Program-made: the position numbers and the translations under genes
In this document: piece by piece, positions 11,985-22,930 of the stretch
Layout: the number at the start of each line of letters is the position of its first letter
Numbering within the stretch: the first letter of the stretch is position 1
NCBI GenBank assembly: GCA_020152595.1
Contig: JAIGNY010000145.1
Coordinates: forward strand, 61,476 to 125,475
Length of the DNA stretch: 64,000 bases
Source of the DNA: Chiridota heheva
Taxonomy: Eukaryota; Echinodermata; Holothuroidea; Apodida; Chiridotidae
Reading direction: 5' to 3'
Notes under the pieces: generated by a model
The model's input: only the letters and a program-made list of their open reading frames with translations
The model's database searches: none
Told to the model about the DNA's origin: nothing

Positions 11985-13385
11985 AGAACTGCATTAGAAT
12001 GCCTAAGTGAGCTAGATTTTGGCTGTAAAGATGCAAAACAAATTTTCTGTTGCCTTTGTTTGGAGGAAATACACTCAAGTTGGAATTTATTTGAAATAAA
12101 GCGAAATACATTAACACTTTTGAAAGGTGTATTGATGATTTAAGAAGTCCTTTTAAAATATATGTTGTATTGTATGACATCTAAAACTCTTCCCGAAATA
12201 AATTCTCAGCTTAATTTGTTGAATGTCGTTCAAAGAATTTCTACTATATTACCATATAAAATAACCAGAATGTCTAACAGTCATAAGTCAGATAGTTTTT
12301 GACGGTAAAGATTCCAAAATATTTTTTTGCTGCACTTTTTCAGAGAACTACACGCAAGTTGATTTTTTTTGGAATAAAATAGAAAACAATAACAATGTAT
12401 CATGGTGTGAACAATTAAGATGCCTGTTTAAGATAGACATTGTGATGTATACCAGGTATGGCAGCTTAAACACGTGATCTATAAATTAAATTCTTAGGTT
12501 AGATTTGTGCATGCCCTTCAAATCATTTCTTGCATAAGAAATAATCAGAATGTCTACAACAGATAGTTATTGCCCGTAAAGATTCCAAACCCTGTTGCTG
12601 CCCTCCTTTAGAGGAAATGGACGCCAGTTGAAATTTATTTCAAATAAAATAAAATACATTAAGAATGTTTTAGGTCTATGGACGATGAGGAATTAAGATA
12701 CCTTTTTAAATATGTTGTGACGTATGACTGGAATAATAGCTTAAACTCTTCATAAATTGAATTGTCAGCTTAAATTACTGGACGACTCTGTCGTTCAAGA
12801 ATTTCTACTATAGAAAATAAATATAATGTCTACGCTAGATAGAAGTTGAAATTGATTTCAAGTCAAATAAGTTTGCAACTTCAAATAATATAGAATACAT
12901 TAACACTGTTTGGAGGTCTTTGGACGATGAGGAATTGAGATACTTTTCTAAATATGTTGTGACGTATGACTAAGATTAATAGCTTAAATTCTTCATAAAT
13001 CAAATTGTCAGCTTAAATTCATTGACTCTGTCGTTCAAGAATTTCTACTATAAAAAATAAATATGTTGTCTCAGTTGAAATTTATTTCAAATCATGTAAG
13101 TATTGTTTGCAACTTCAAATAAAATAGAATACACTAACAATGTTTTAAAGGTATGTGGTAGAATGTCTAAGCCAGATAGTTTTTGACGGTGTAGATTATA
13201 TTGTTTTTCGTCGGAGAAAATAGACGCGACAAGTTAAAATTGATTTCCAATACTACATTAATAATTTCGAAAGGTATATAGGATAACAACTCAAACTCTT
13301 CTGAAATTAAATCTTCAGCCTCAGTTCTTAGAATGTCGTTCATAAACCTTTACAAACCTTAAATGTATTTTTTATTTACATAAAA
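11985..13385 (+). repeat. ~240-300-bp tandem repeat array, forward
   Basis: About five diverged units share GATAGTTTTTGACGG, CAAGTTGAAATTTATTT, GAATGTCGTTCAAAGAATTT and TTCTCAGCTTAAATT. The GTCGTTC kernel recurs at 12224, 12789, 13030 and 13334, with a degraded copy near 12507. AT-rich, no coding signal. Confidence 0.8.
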
Positions 13386-13868
13386 CTTTAACTTTCTAGC
13401 TTAGACAAGTCCCAATATTTTCCAATGTGAGAATTTCTTTCAACGACTTTCAAAGAATTTATGATGATAATTATACGATGAAAAGTTTCAACTCATCCTT
13501 GTCATACATTACAAAATTAATCAAAAGCATTTTAATTGCGAATTGTTCATAGACAATTAAAATCAGTCCTTGCCAATGTATTTTATTTCATTTGAACTTG
13601 TAAACACTTAAATTTATCTTATTTAAAATAAATTTCAGCTTCTTTCTGGAAGTCTGGTTTAGACATTTTAATCGGCAATAGCCAAAATGTTTTGAATATT
13701 TACAGTAAAAAATATCTCACATTCTGATTTATTTTCTATACATTCTTTGAACGACATTAGACAAATTTGGGCAGAAAATTTAATTTAGGAAGATTTTAGA
13801 GCTGTAATCACTGTCATGCATCACAAAAATGTTTACAAAACACATTTCAATTGCTAATTTAAAAGCTC
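13386..13868 (-). repeat. Same tandem repeat, inverted orientation
   Basis: From about 13385 the units appear as the reverse complement (CTTTGAACGACATTAG, ATTTAATTTAGGAAGA, GTCATGCATCACAAAA). The array continues in this orientation after the minisatellite, at 16241-18165. Confidence 0.75.
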
Positions 13869-14940
13869 AGGAGGAACCAAGAACCGGGAGGATCAAGGAC
13901 CGGAAAGACCAAGGACCGGAAGGATCAAAGACAGGGAGGACGAAAGGCCGGGAGGATCAAAGACCGGGAGGACCATGGACTGGGAGGATCAATGACCGTG
14001 AAGACCAAGGATCGGGAGGATCAAAGACCGGGAGGACCAAGGACCGGCAGGATCAAGGACCGGCAGGACCAAGGACCGGCAGGGCCACAGACCGGCAGGA
14101 CCAAGGACGAGGAGGACCAAGGACCGGCAGAACCAAGTACCGGCAGGACAAAGGACCGGCAGGACCAACGACCGGCAGGACAAAGGACCGGCAGGATAAA
14201 GTACAGGCTGGACCATGGACAGGCAGGACCAAGGACAGACAGGACCAAGGACAGGCAAGACCAAGAAACGCCTGGACCAAGGTCCGGCGAGACCAAGGCC
14301 CGGCTGGACCAAGCACCGGCGGGACCAAGGACCGGCAGGACCAAGGACAGGCAGTACCAAGGACCGCCTGGACCAAGGACAGGAAGGACCAAGGACTGCT
14401 GGCAGGACCAAGGATCGGCAGGACCAAGGATCGGCAGGAACAAGGACCGGCAGGACCAAGTACCGGCAAGACCAATGACCGGCAAAACAAAGGTGCGGCA
14501 GGATCATGTACAGGCAGGACCAAGGACCGGCAGGACCAAAAACCGGCAGGACCAAGGACAGGCAGGACCAAGGACTGGCAGATCCAAGGACCGGCAGGAC
14601 CAAGGACTGGCAGGACCAAGGACCGGCAGGACTAACAGGACCGGCAGGACTGACAGGACCGGCAGGACAGCAGGACTGGTAGGACCAAGGACCGGTAGGA
14701 TCAAGGACCGGCAGGACCAAGGACCGGCAGGACCAAGGACTGGCGGGACCAAGGACCGGAAGGACCAAGGACAGGCAGGACCATGGACCGGCAGGACCAA
14801 GAGGACCAGCAGGACCAAGGACTGTCAGGACTAGCAGGACTGGCAGTACGAGGACTGGTAGGACGAAGGACCGGCAGGACCAAGGGCCGGCAGGTTCAAG
14901 GACTGGCAGGACCAAGAACAGGCAGGATATAGGACACATA
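13869..14940 (+). repeat. 16-bp minisatellite (GGACCAAGGACCGGCA)
   Basis: About 65 copies with scattered substitutions. Neither strand's unit contains a frequent stop and 16 is not divisible by three, so long frames of about 150-316 codons exist in several frames and both strands with a 16-residue period (for example GPAGPRTGRTKDRQDQ). These collagen-like frames are not genes. Confidence 0.95.
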
Positions 14941-15644
14941 GGATCAGCGCAGGGCCGACAGGATCAGCGCAGTTCCGGCAGGACCAGCAGGATCAGCGCA
15001 GGGCCAACAAGATCAACGCAGGGCCAACAGGATCAACGCAGGGCAGGCAGGATCAACGCAGGACCGGCGGGACCAGAGCAGGACCGGAAAGACTAGCGCA
15101 GGACCAGCAGGACCAGCGCTGGACCAGAGCATGACCGGTCGGACCTGCGCAGGACCAGCTCAGGACTGGCAGGACAAGCGCAGAACCAGGCAGTACCAGC
15201 GCTGGCCCGGCAGGACCAACGCTGGCCTGGCAGGACCAGCGTTGAACCGGCAGGACCAGCGCAGGAACAGCAGGACTAGCGCATGACCGGCAGGACCAGC
15301 GCAGGACCGGAAAGACTAGCGCAGGACCGGAAGGACCAGCGCAGGACCGGCAGGACCAACGCAGGACCGGCAGGATCAGTGAAGGACCGGCAGGACCATC
15401 GCAGGACCATCGCAGGACCAGCAGGGCCGGCAGACATAGCGCAGAACCGGACAGGACCAGCGCAAGACTAACAGGACCAGTGCAAGACAGCGAAGAACCA
15501 GCGCAGAACCGGTAGGACCAGCGAAGGACCGAGGAACAGCGCAGGACCGAGGGACAGCGCAGGACCGAGGACCAGCGCAAGACCAAGGACAAGCTCAGGA
15601 CCGAGGACCAGCGCAGGAGCGAGGACCAGCGCAAGAGAGAGGAT
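14941..15644 (+). repeat. 10/20-bp minisatellite related to the 16-bp array
   Basis: Units of the type GACCAGCGCAGGACCGGCAG, clearly derived from the same GGACC(A/G) motif, becoming irregular (ACCGAGGACCAGCGC) towards 15640. Confidence 0.9.
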
Positions 15645-16240
15645 TCCTCCTGGTCCTCAGTCCTCCTGGTCCCTCTGGTTCTGTTGGTTCTTGGTCCTGC
15701 TGGTCCCAGGTCCTCCTGGTCCTTGCTTCTCCAGGTCCTTCTGGTCCTTGATTCCTCTGGTCCTCCTAGTTCTTGGTCCTCCTGGTCCTTTGTGCTCCTG
15801 GTCCTTGGTCTTCCTGGTCCTTGGTACTCCTGGTCTTTGGTCCTCCATGTCCTTGGTCATCCTGTTCATGCTGGTCCTCCTGGTCCTGCTACTCCTCCCG
15901 GTTCTGCTGGTCCTGCTGGTCTTGGTCTTGCTGGTCCTGGTACCTGCTGGTCCTTGATACTGCTGGTCATTGGTCCTATTGGTCCTGCTGGTCCTTGGTT
16001 ATGTTGGTCTTTGGTCCTGCTGGTTCCAGCTCCTCCTGGTCCTAGGTCCTCCTGGTCCTTGATCCTTGGTTCTCCAGGTCCTCCTGGTCCTTGGTTCCTC
16101 TGGTCCTCCTAGTCCTTGGTCCTCCTGGACCTTTGTGCTCCTGGTGCTTGGTACTCTTGGTCCTTGGTTTTCCTTGTTCTTGGTACTCCTGGTCGTTGGT
16201 CCTGCTGATCTGCTGGTCCTCCTGATCCTTGGTCCTCCTG
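15645..16240 (-). repeat. 16-bp minisatellite in inverted orientation
   Basis: From 15645 the unit reads TCCTCCTGGTCCTTGG, i.e. the reverse complement of a GGACCAAGGACCAGGA-type unit, so the array changes direction here. Overlapping open frames are again repeat artefacts. Confidence 0.92.
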
Positions 16241-18165
16241 AGATTCTAATTGAAGAAGAATTTAGGCTGTCATCCTTGTCATACATCACAAAATACTTTT
16301 TTTTTTAAACATCCTAATTGATAATCGTCCATAGACCTTTAAAACTTGTTAATGCAATTCATTCTTTTTTAACTTTTTTTTTTAACTTCTATCTGGCTTT
16401 AGTCATTGTAATTATTCTTTCTAGTAAAAACTTCGCCGAACGACATTCTAAGAATTGAAGCTGAATATTTAATTTAAGTAGAGTTCGATTTTCATCCTTG
16501 CCATGCATACATTACAAAATATATTGTAAAATGTCTTTGTAATAGTTCATAGTCCTTTATAATTTGTTTACGTATTTTATTATATCCAAGATAAGTTTCC
16601 TCTGACGGACGGCAAGAGCCAAAATATTTGTAATGTTTATCGTCCTCACATTCTGATTATGTTCTATATAGTATACATTCTTTGAACGACACTGAAAATA
16701 TTTTAGCTGAAAATGTAATTTCAGAAGAGTTTAAAGCTACCATCCCTATATATCAGGATATATATATTCGTTAAATGCTCTTAATTTATAATCGTTCAAA
16801 TGCCTGTACAAATTGTTATTGTATTTTATGTTATTTTATTTTATCTTAAACAAATTTCAGCTTGGGTGTATTTGTAAAGCTTCCATGAACGGCATTCTAA
16901 GAATTTATGCTGGGATTTTAATTTAATTGTTTAAGAAAAGAGTTTAAGCTGTCATCCCACATGTCATATATCACAAAATATATTAAAAAAAACTTCTTTA
17001 AAAATTGTTATACAATTGTTAAATGTATTTTATTTTATTCAACAAAACTCAATTTACGTGTATGTAATCTATTTTGTTTCCAACAAATAATTTCAACTTC
17101 TGTCTGGTTTAGATGTTCTAATCATTTTTTAAAGTAAAAGTTCTTTGAACGATACAAAACTTTAAGCTGAGAATTTAATTTAGGAAGTGTTTAATCAAGG
17201 CGTGATCATTGAAGGGTTCTCTGTCTGTCAGGCAGCAGAGTCGGGCCCGTTCCGCTTCCAGGACCCGCTGGGCCGCCCACTGGAACCATGCTGCCTATAT
17301 TTTCGAGTTGGCGCATTTGTTGCGGGTTGATTAATCCTTACTCTACCAGCACTTTTTCGGAAATGCGCTCGGGAGGCGGGGCCAAAGATGGGACACCCAA
17401 AACGGCGATAATATCGTCGCGTGGTAGAGTAAGGGTTAAGCTGCCACACCACATGCCATACATCACAAAATATATTTCAAAAAAGAATCATAATTGATAA
17501 TCGTTTATAGACATTTACAGATTATCATGGTATTTGCTAACTTGAAATACACTTAAATGTATTTCATTTGATTTAAAATAAATTTAAATTTGAATATTTA
17601 TATGCCGTCAAGACTCAAAAGCTATTTAGCTCAGACATTGTAATTATTTCTACAGCTTAACTTCTTTGAACAACCTTCAATGTTTAAAGAATTTAAACTG
17701 AGGATTTAATTTATGAAGAGTTTTACGCGTCAGCCCTGTCATACATCATATAATATAAAAAATATAAAATAAATCTTAATTGCTATTCGTCCATGAAGCT
17801 TTATGAATTATTAATGTTTCTTATTTTATTTGGATTTGCAAACAGTTAAAATGTATTTTTATTTAATTTGAAATTAATTTCTACTTCTATTTGGCTTTAT
17901 ATACCGTCAAAACTATATAGCTTAGACGTTCTAATTAGTTTCTTCAGAGAATTTCATTGAACGACTTTCAATGTTTAAACAATTTAAGCCGAGATTTTAA
18001 TTTATGAACAATTTAAATTGTCATACATCATAAAATATATTTCAAAATACATCTCAATTGCTAATCGTTGTTAATGTATCTTATTTGATTTTATTTCAAA
18101 TTTGCAAACACTTAAATTCATTTTGTTTCATATAAAATAAATTTCAACTTGCTTAATTAACCTCC
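16241..18165 (-). repeat. ~210-300-bp tandem repeat array, inverted
   Basis: Continuation of the array at 13386-13868: GAACGACATTCTAAGAATT-type kernels near 16441, 16685, 16894, 17147, 17671 and 17957, each followed by TTTAATTTA...AGTTTAAGCTGTCATCC...CATACATCACAAAATAT. One unit is split by the element at 17195-17435. Confidence 0.8.
17195..17435. mobile_element. TTAA-flanked composite MITE (copy A)
   Basis: It lies between TTAA at 17191-17194 and TTAA at 17436-17439, inside a satellite unit whose other copies read AGTTTAAGCTG at this point. It consists of a 136-bp segment (17195-17330) plus the 109-bp TIR core (17331-17439, ends TTAATCCTTACTCTACCA and TGGTAGAGTAAGGGTTAA). The reverse arrangement occurs at 44321-44569. 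Confidence 0.75.
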
Positions 18166-18442
18166 AATGGAGGGCAGCAGACAGCAAACAAAAGTATTTA
18201 CAACTAAATATACTCTAATACATCACAAGTTCAAGCTCAACTTATATAGCCAATATGTGGCGCTATATCTAAAAGTAATTATTTCAATGCGCCTCACAGT
18301 TATACAAATACGAATCAAAATGATAGAAAATAAGAATAATAAATATACTAACATGATAATGCAGTAAAAACTTACACATCAAAGGACAGAATTGAAAGCA
18401 CAATCGTACAGATAAAAAGGTGCACATGGTGGACGTACAAAA
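18166..18442 (-). repeat. Element X flanking tail, inverted copy
   Basis: Reverse complement of 10491-10690, including GGCGCTATATCTAAAAG. It forms the inner edge of the right-hand bracket around the satellite block. Confidence 0.6.
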
Positions 18443-19165
18443 ATATGGACGCGTAGAGGCAAGATTGGCAAAATTGCTTTAAAATATATTAAAATCCATA
18501 ATAGTAGCAACAAATTCCATCAAAATAGGTTAAAAAAGTACGATCATACAGCGTTTTGAAATCTCATGCAAAATTTGCATATTTTATGCAAATTTTGGAA
18601 CATATTACAGGGCAAACTTGATACTTATGTTTGTAAATGCTAAATCTTTGAAGTGGCGCAGGAAATTCTGAACACAAGTTTTTGAGTTTTACCATAACCC
18701 CAATAAAATACTAGCAGGAAGACTTTTCCAACATTTTTAGTGACCAAGATTTAGAAAGAAAAAAACAACAACATAAGGGTTTTGAGCTTTTCGCCCAAAT
18801 ATACATCACGAATTTCGCATAATTAAAAACTGTGGAAAACTTTTATCGGCCATAACTTAAAAATGTGATATTTTAGTAATTCACAAACTGATTTGCCCAG
18901 ATGTTTATACTTTAATTGCTTCATGTCCTTACAACTTTTAATTGTTGGAATTCAATTGAAGGAATCTAGTAAATTTGACTGAGACATTTCCATCGAGTTT
19001 GCATAAAGATTTGCATAAAATATGCAAATTAATGCCTGAGATTTAAGAACGCAGTAAAATGGTCAATGTTTAACCGATTTTTATGATACATTTTCTAATT
19101 TTATGGTTTTTAATAGATATCTGGCATTATTGTAGCTAACGATGCCTCTACACGTCCATCTATCT
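18443..19165. mobile_element. Foldback element X, right copy
   Basis: Ends TATGGACGCGTAGAGGCA and TGCCTCTACACGTCCATC are inverted repeats. The arms continue inward for roughly 170 bp (ATTTGCATATTTTATGCAAA on one side, ATAAAATATGCAAATTAATG on the other). No open frame, so a non-autonomous element. Confidence 0.75.
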
Positions 19166-19424
19166 ATACGTTATATACATTCATAATTATGTAACACTCG
19201 ATTGTGTCTATTACAGAGCTCGGGTCCCGAGGGTCTCCAACCCGACGCCCCGGCATACCAAGAGAGTTCGTATCATAATGTAAACATACATTTTCCATAA
19301 ACTTAACAGAAGTATCTTAATTACCTATAGCTTGACCTAATACAAGAAACCCTGGGCAGCTGGTGAAATTGGTGGAGTGTTATATCCAAGCCAGGTACTT
19401 ACAGAAACGATTTTTTTTTTTTTG

Positions 19425-19830
19425 ATATCTCATTCCTAGAAGAAGTTATTGAATTTTAAACATACTTTTTGCCGGCATAAAAATAACTTTTGTACTGGGT
19501 CTTAGTCATCATTATGGTGTCATCACAGCACTTCCTGCACTAATCTTTATGTATTTCTTTGTAGATTAATTGCCAATTTTTCATAATTCAAATATAAGTT
19601 ACAAAAACAAATTGTAAAACATTGTAAATTTTATTCTACATTACTCTTAATGTTTTAAGAAAAAATGTTCCCACGAAATCAATTTTTAAAGAAATTTTAA
19701 TGAATAGTAAAGAAAGTGCTGTTATGACAACATAATGATGACTTGGATTCAAGACCAACAATCTCTTTTATGCAGAAAATGAAAAATGTTAAAATTCAAT
19801 AACTTCCTGTAGGATAAAAAAATAAACTTG
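19425..19830. mobile_element. Foldback MITE with ~130-bp arms
   Basis: The left arm GAAGTTATTGAATTTTAAAC ... TAGTCATCATTATGGTGTCA ... CAGCACTTCCT is mirrored by AGAAAGTGCTGTTATGACA ... AATGATGACTTGG ... AAAATTCAATAACTTCCTG. The loop is about 130 bp. Confidence 0.7.
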
Positions 19831-22234
19831 TTTTTTCACCAATCTATTACTTTTATTGTCTTCTATCAAACATTTCAAAATGAAATTCCATGGGAATATT
19901 TCCTGAAGGCCAATTGCTTTGGCAGAATTGCAAGATATGGACAAAAATGAGGCCAGGGCCGTCTATACGATTTCAAGCATTGCAATGATTTTTTTTTTTT
20001 TTTTCAATTATGAAAGCAAACTTAGTTGATTTCACAATTTTACAATCGAATTAGGCTAGTTTTATACATTTCGGCCCAAAATAAAAATTAACCTTTTTAT
20101 ATTTTTATAAACAGTTACCTTGTGGATCATCATGCGTAGGGTAATCTTAATCATAATTGGAAATTTCACAATCATCAATCAACAATTATTAAAAGAGAAC
20201 AACTTACCAATGCTGCAAATGTGTTGCTTATATCTGACAGAACCATCGAGTTGACCAGCTTCTATTAATTCAGTCCTTCCAAAATATAGCTGCATCCTTC
20301 TCTAACAATGTCCGCAGATCAAATAACGCAAATTTTAAATCTGAGCAAATCTAAGACGTCACTACTTTCACGCGTTTGAAAAATAGATCTCAGCTAAAAT
20401 ATCCATCACATGATATATAACTAAAAAACATTACAGTGAATACTTCTTAAAATAATGGCGATTATTTTTATAAAATGTATGACTGTTTAAGAATTAATGC
20501 TTAAAATTCTAGAACAAAATAAAAGTGAGTATTTTAAAATTAGATTGACCTATACAAGTGTTTTGTGACGGAGAGCGCTTTTCTGTGCTTCGCAAAAGCT
20601 TTTATTTATTTGTTTTACTAAATCCCGTGATTTTCAAGTGTTATACATAGCCGAGCATTGTGACAAAGAAGCACACTTGCGCTATATAAAAATAAAAATA
20701 ATGGAAATGGAGAAATAGAAAGTATGGAGGTCATTAAAATGTCATAAGAATAAGAAAAATAATCATTCTTATATGGCGATAGACGTAAACCCCTTCCAAC
20801 TACACCCACCCACCCTCTGCACACATCTCCACCCACCCACTGCATACATCCCCACTCATCCACACTCAAGGGTCATAAGGGCCCTAAAGCAGAAGCGACG
20901 CCACCGGGATAGGGCAGTGGGTGGGGGTCTGAGACAAAAAAAAAGAACCTAAACTATTTTATCATAATAAGAACATAATTACAAAAAATATTTTCCCCTC
21001 CAACTGTCCAAATCATATGCAACTTGTTAATGACCAATAAAAGTGTTGTAATTCTCCGTGTTAAATATACAGGTTGGCCCACTAGTACCACACATTTTGA
21101 GAACGTGGTGGGCCAAATTAAGTACTTGGTGGGCCAAATAAGCCATACCATGATGATGCGCTTGTGATAGGGACGATGAGGAGGGAAAGGGGGTGGGGGG
21201 GGGGGGGAGTGTTGAAATCATAACTTCAATTTTAAAAGTCATTATTGATTAGTTCTTTACTAACTCTGGGCGTCAATTTTTGATTTGTTTCTGTATTTTT
21301 CTTTTGTTGTGGTGGTGATGGTGTTAGTTTGGGCATGGAATTTGATGGGGTGACTAACCCTTCTTAGCTCGTCATCGTGTTATGTTACGTATCTATTTTT
21401 AGTATCAACACCATCCGAGCTCTAGAAATCTGGAATCCTTTTTTATGATTTTGAAGAGAAAAAAAATACTGATATCAAAGACAAATTATATGTTGAAATT
21501 TGCCATCGACTGCAATGACAAGCGTCCTATTCTTTTTCAAAAATAAACCATAAATTCACAACCGTAGCTTAACGCAGGCGTCCTATCATCATGTTCAACA
21601 TATTTAAGTTTCAGATACTTTTCTCTGAAGCCTTTGAAACTTTGATATTAATGATTGAAAACATGGTTGGTGGAAGAAAATTATATATATATAGCTGAAA
21701 AAAAATTGCATCAATATTAAAATAATGCTTAGCAAATCTTGGGGGTGGGGGAATTTTCGGCCCTAGCCCCTTTGAAGAGCCAGCCCTGGCATCTTTGAAG
21801 AGCTGCCATGGTCATGGAAGTATGTCAAGAAAATACTACGTATGTGCTACCTTCATCTAAAGGTCATTTTTGTTTGTTTCAGTAGGTCAGACCAGGGAGT
21901 TGGTGAATCGCAGGTAATTTTAAACTATTTTTTGAAAAAAAGAATACAATTTATTTACTACCGAAAATCAGTTCTATGAAAGCAGTTCTATAAGGTGCAA
22001 TAAAGTTGCGAAGTAAAATCTTATTTACAATACTTAACAAACGTCACTTTCAGATTAAGATTAGCGTAGGCGTATCATATCGTTGAAATTTCTAACTTAT
22101 CTGTTTCGCGAATATTTAGAACTAATTGAACCGTTTGCACTTCTTGCTTCTTTTGTTTTGTACATAATCTTCCCTTACTCGGCAAGACTCCTATACGGAG
22201 CATAGATGCCAAGTAATAGCCTACATTAGCAGAT
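19831..22234. other. Intronic/intergenic, no gene seen
   Basis: It contains a small GCGCTATATAAAA SINE-tail-like fragment at about 20670-20700, a short repeat of GGTGGGCCAAATTAA-type words at 21100-21140 and G-rich tracts near 21190. No coding or RNA signal. Confidence 0.5.
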
Positions 22235-22500
22235 GCCAGTTTCGTTCGAGAAGTATTCAGAGAACCAGGTAGGTTGTGACTGTCCTACCATCAGGACAGT
22301 CGCAACTTCGTCTATCACCGAAGTGCCATTCAACCATTGGCTTTTTTCTTAACAGCTAAATGAGGAGCAGGAGCTGCAGACGTACTTCCACTTTGATGAT
22401 CGGCGTATTTGTCTGCATAGCTGTGGAAAAACTGGTTAGATGCTTGAACCCCCAGCATCACAGTCGTGCGCTCTACCAACTGAGCTACCTGACTCCTTGG
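22235..22500 (-). mobile_element. tRNA-derived SINE, family S1
   Basis: On the minus strand the head reads GTAGCTCAGTTGGTAGAGCG (A box) and GGGGGTTCAAGCATC (B box). The body ends in GAACCAGGTAGG / CTACCATCAGGACAGTCG, as in the other S1 copies. The good A box makes it look like a tRNA gene, but the acceptor stem and full cloverleaf are absent. Confidence 0.75.
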
Positions 22501-22719
22501 AATCTGTGTAGCAATGCATACCATATGTTTTGTTTCCTCGATTAAATAAACACAACATATTTATAGGTTGTAATTTGAGTATCAAGAAGTCCCAAATTTA
22601 TTTTTGTTGATTGTTTATTTGATGCCAGATCAAGCTCTAACGTGGTTAGCATAGTCAGCAAATTTGCTTATGATAAATTTTGGGCAGTTCCAGATAATAT
22701 CCTTAAACCCACTTATGTG

Positions 22720-22930
22720 GAACTGGGAATTTCTGGGGTGGGGTGGGGGTTGGTTAGTTGGTTCTGAAGCTGGGAATTCCTAGGGGGGTGGGGGAGGGTT
22801 CTAAAGCCAGGAATTCGGGAGCGGGAGGTTCCAAAGCAGGTAATTCCTGGTAGAAGAGGAAGGGGGTTCTGAAGCTGGGAACTCCTGCTGGGGGTTCAAT
22901 GCTGGGAATTCCTAGGCGGTTTCTCTAGCT
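22720..22930 (+). repeat. Degenerate G-rich repeat
   Basis: Four or five loose copies of GAAGCTGGGAATTCCTAGG followed by G runs (about 40-50-bp spacing). Several G runs could form a quadruplex. Confidence 0.55.

Noticed and set aside
13829..16308. Long overlapping frames encoding collagen-like GPAGP or Leu/Pro/Trp-rich proteins on both strands
   Set aside because: They read through 16-bp and 10/20-bp tandem repeats whose units lack stops; frames shift with unit length and there are no splice or start signals.
22430..22500. tRNA-like sequence with good A and B boxes (minus strand)
   Set aside because: The acceptor stem and complete cloverleaf are missing and the segment continues into the S1 SINE body.
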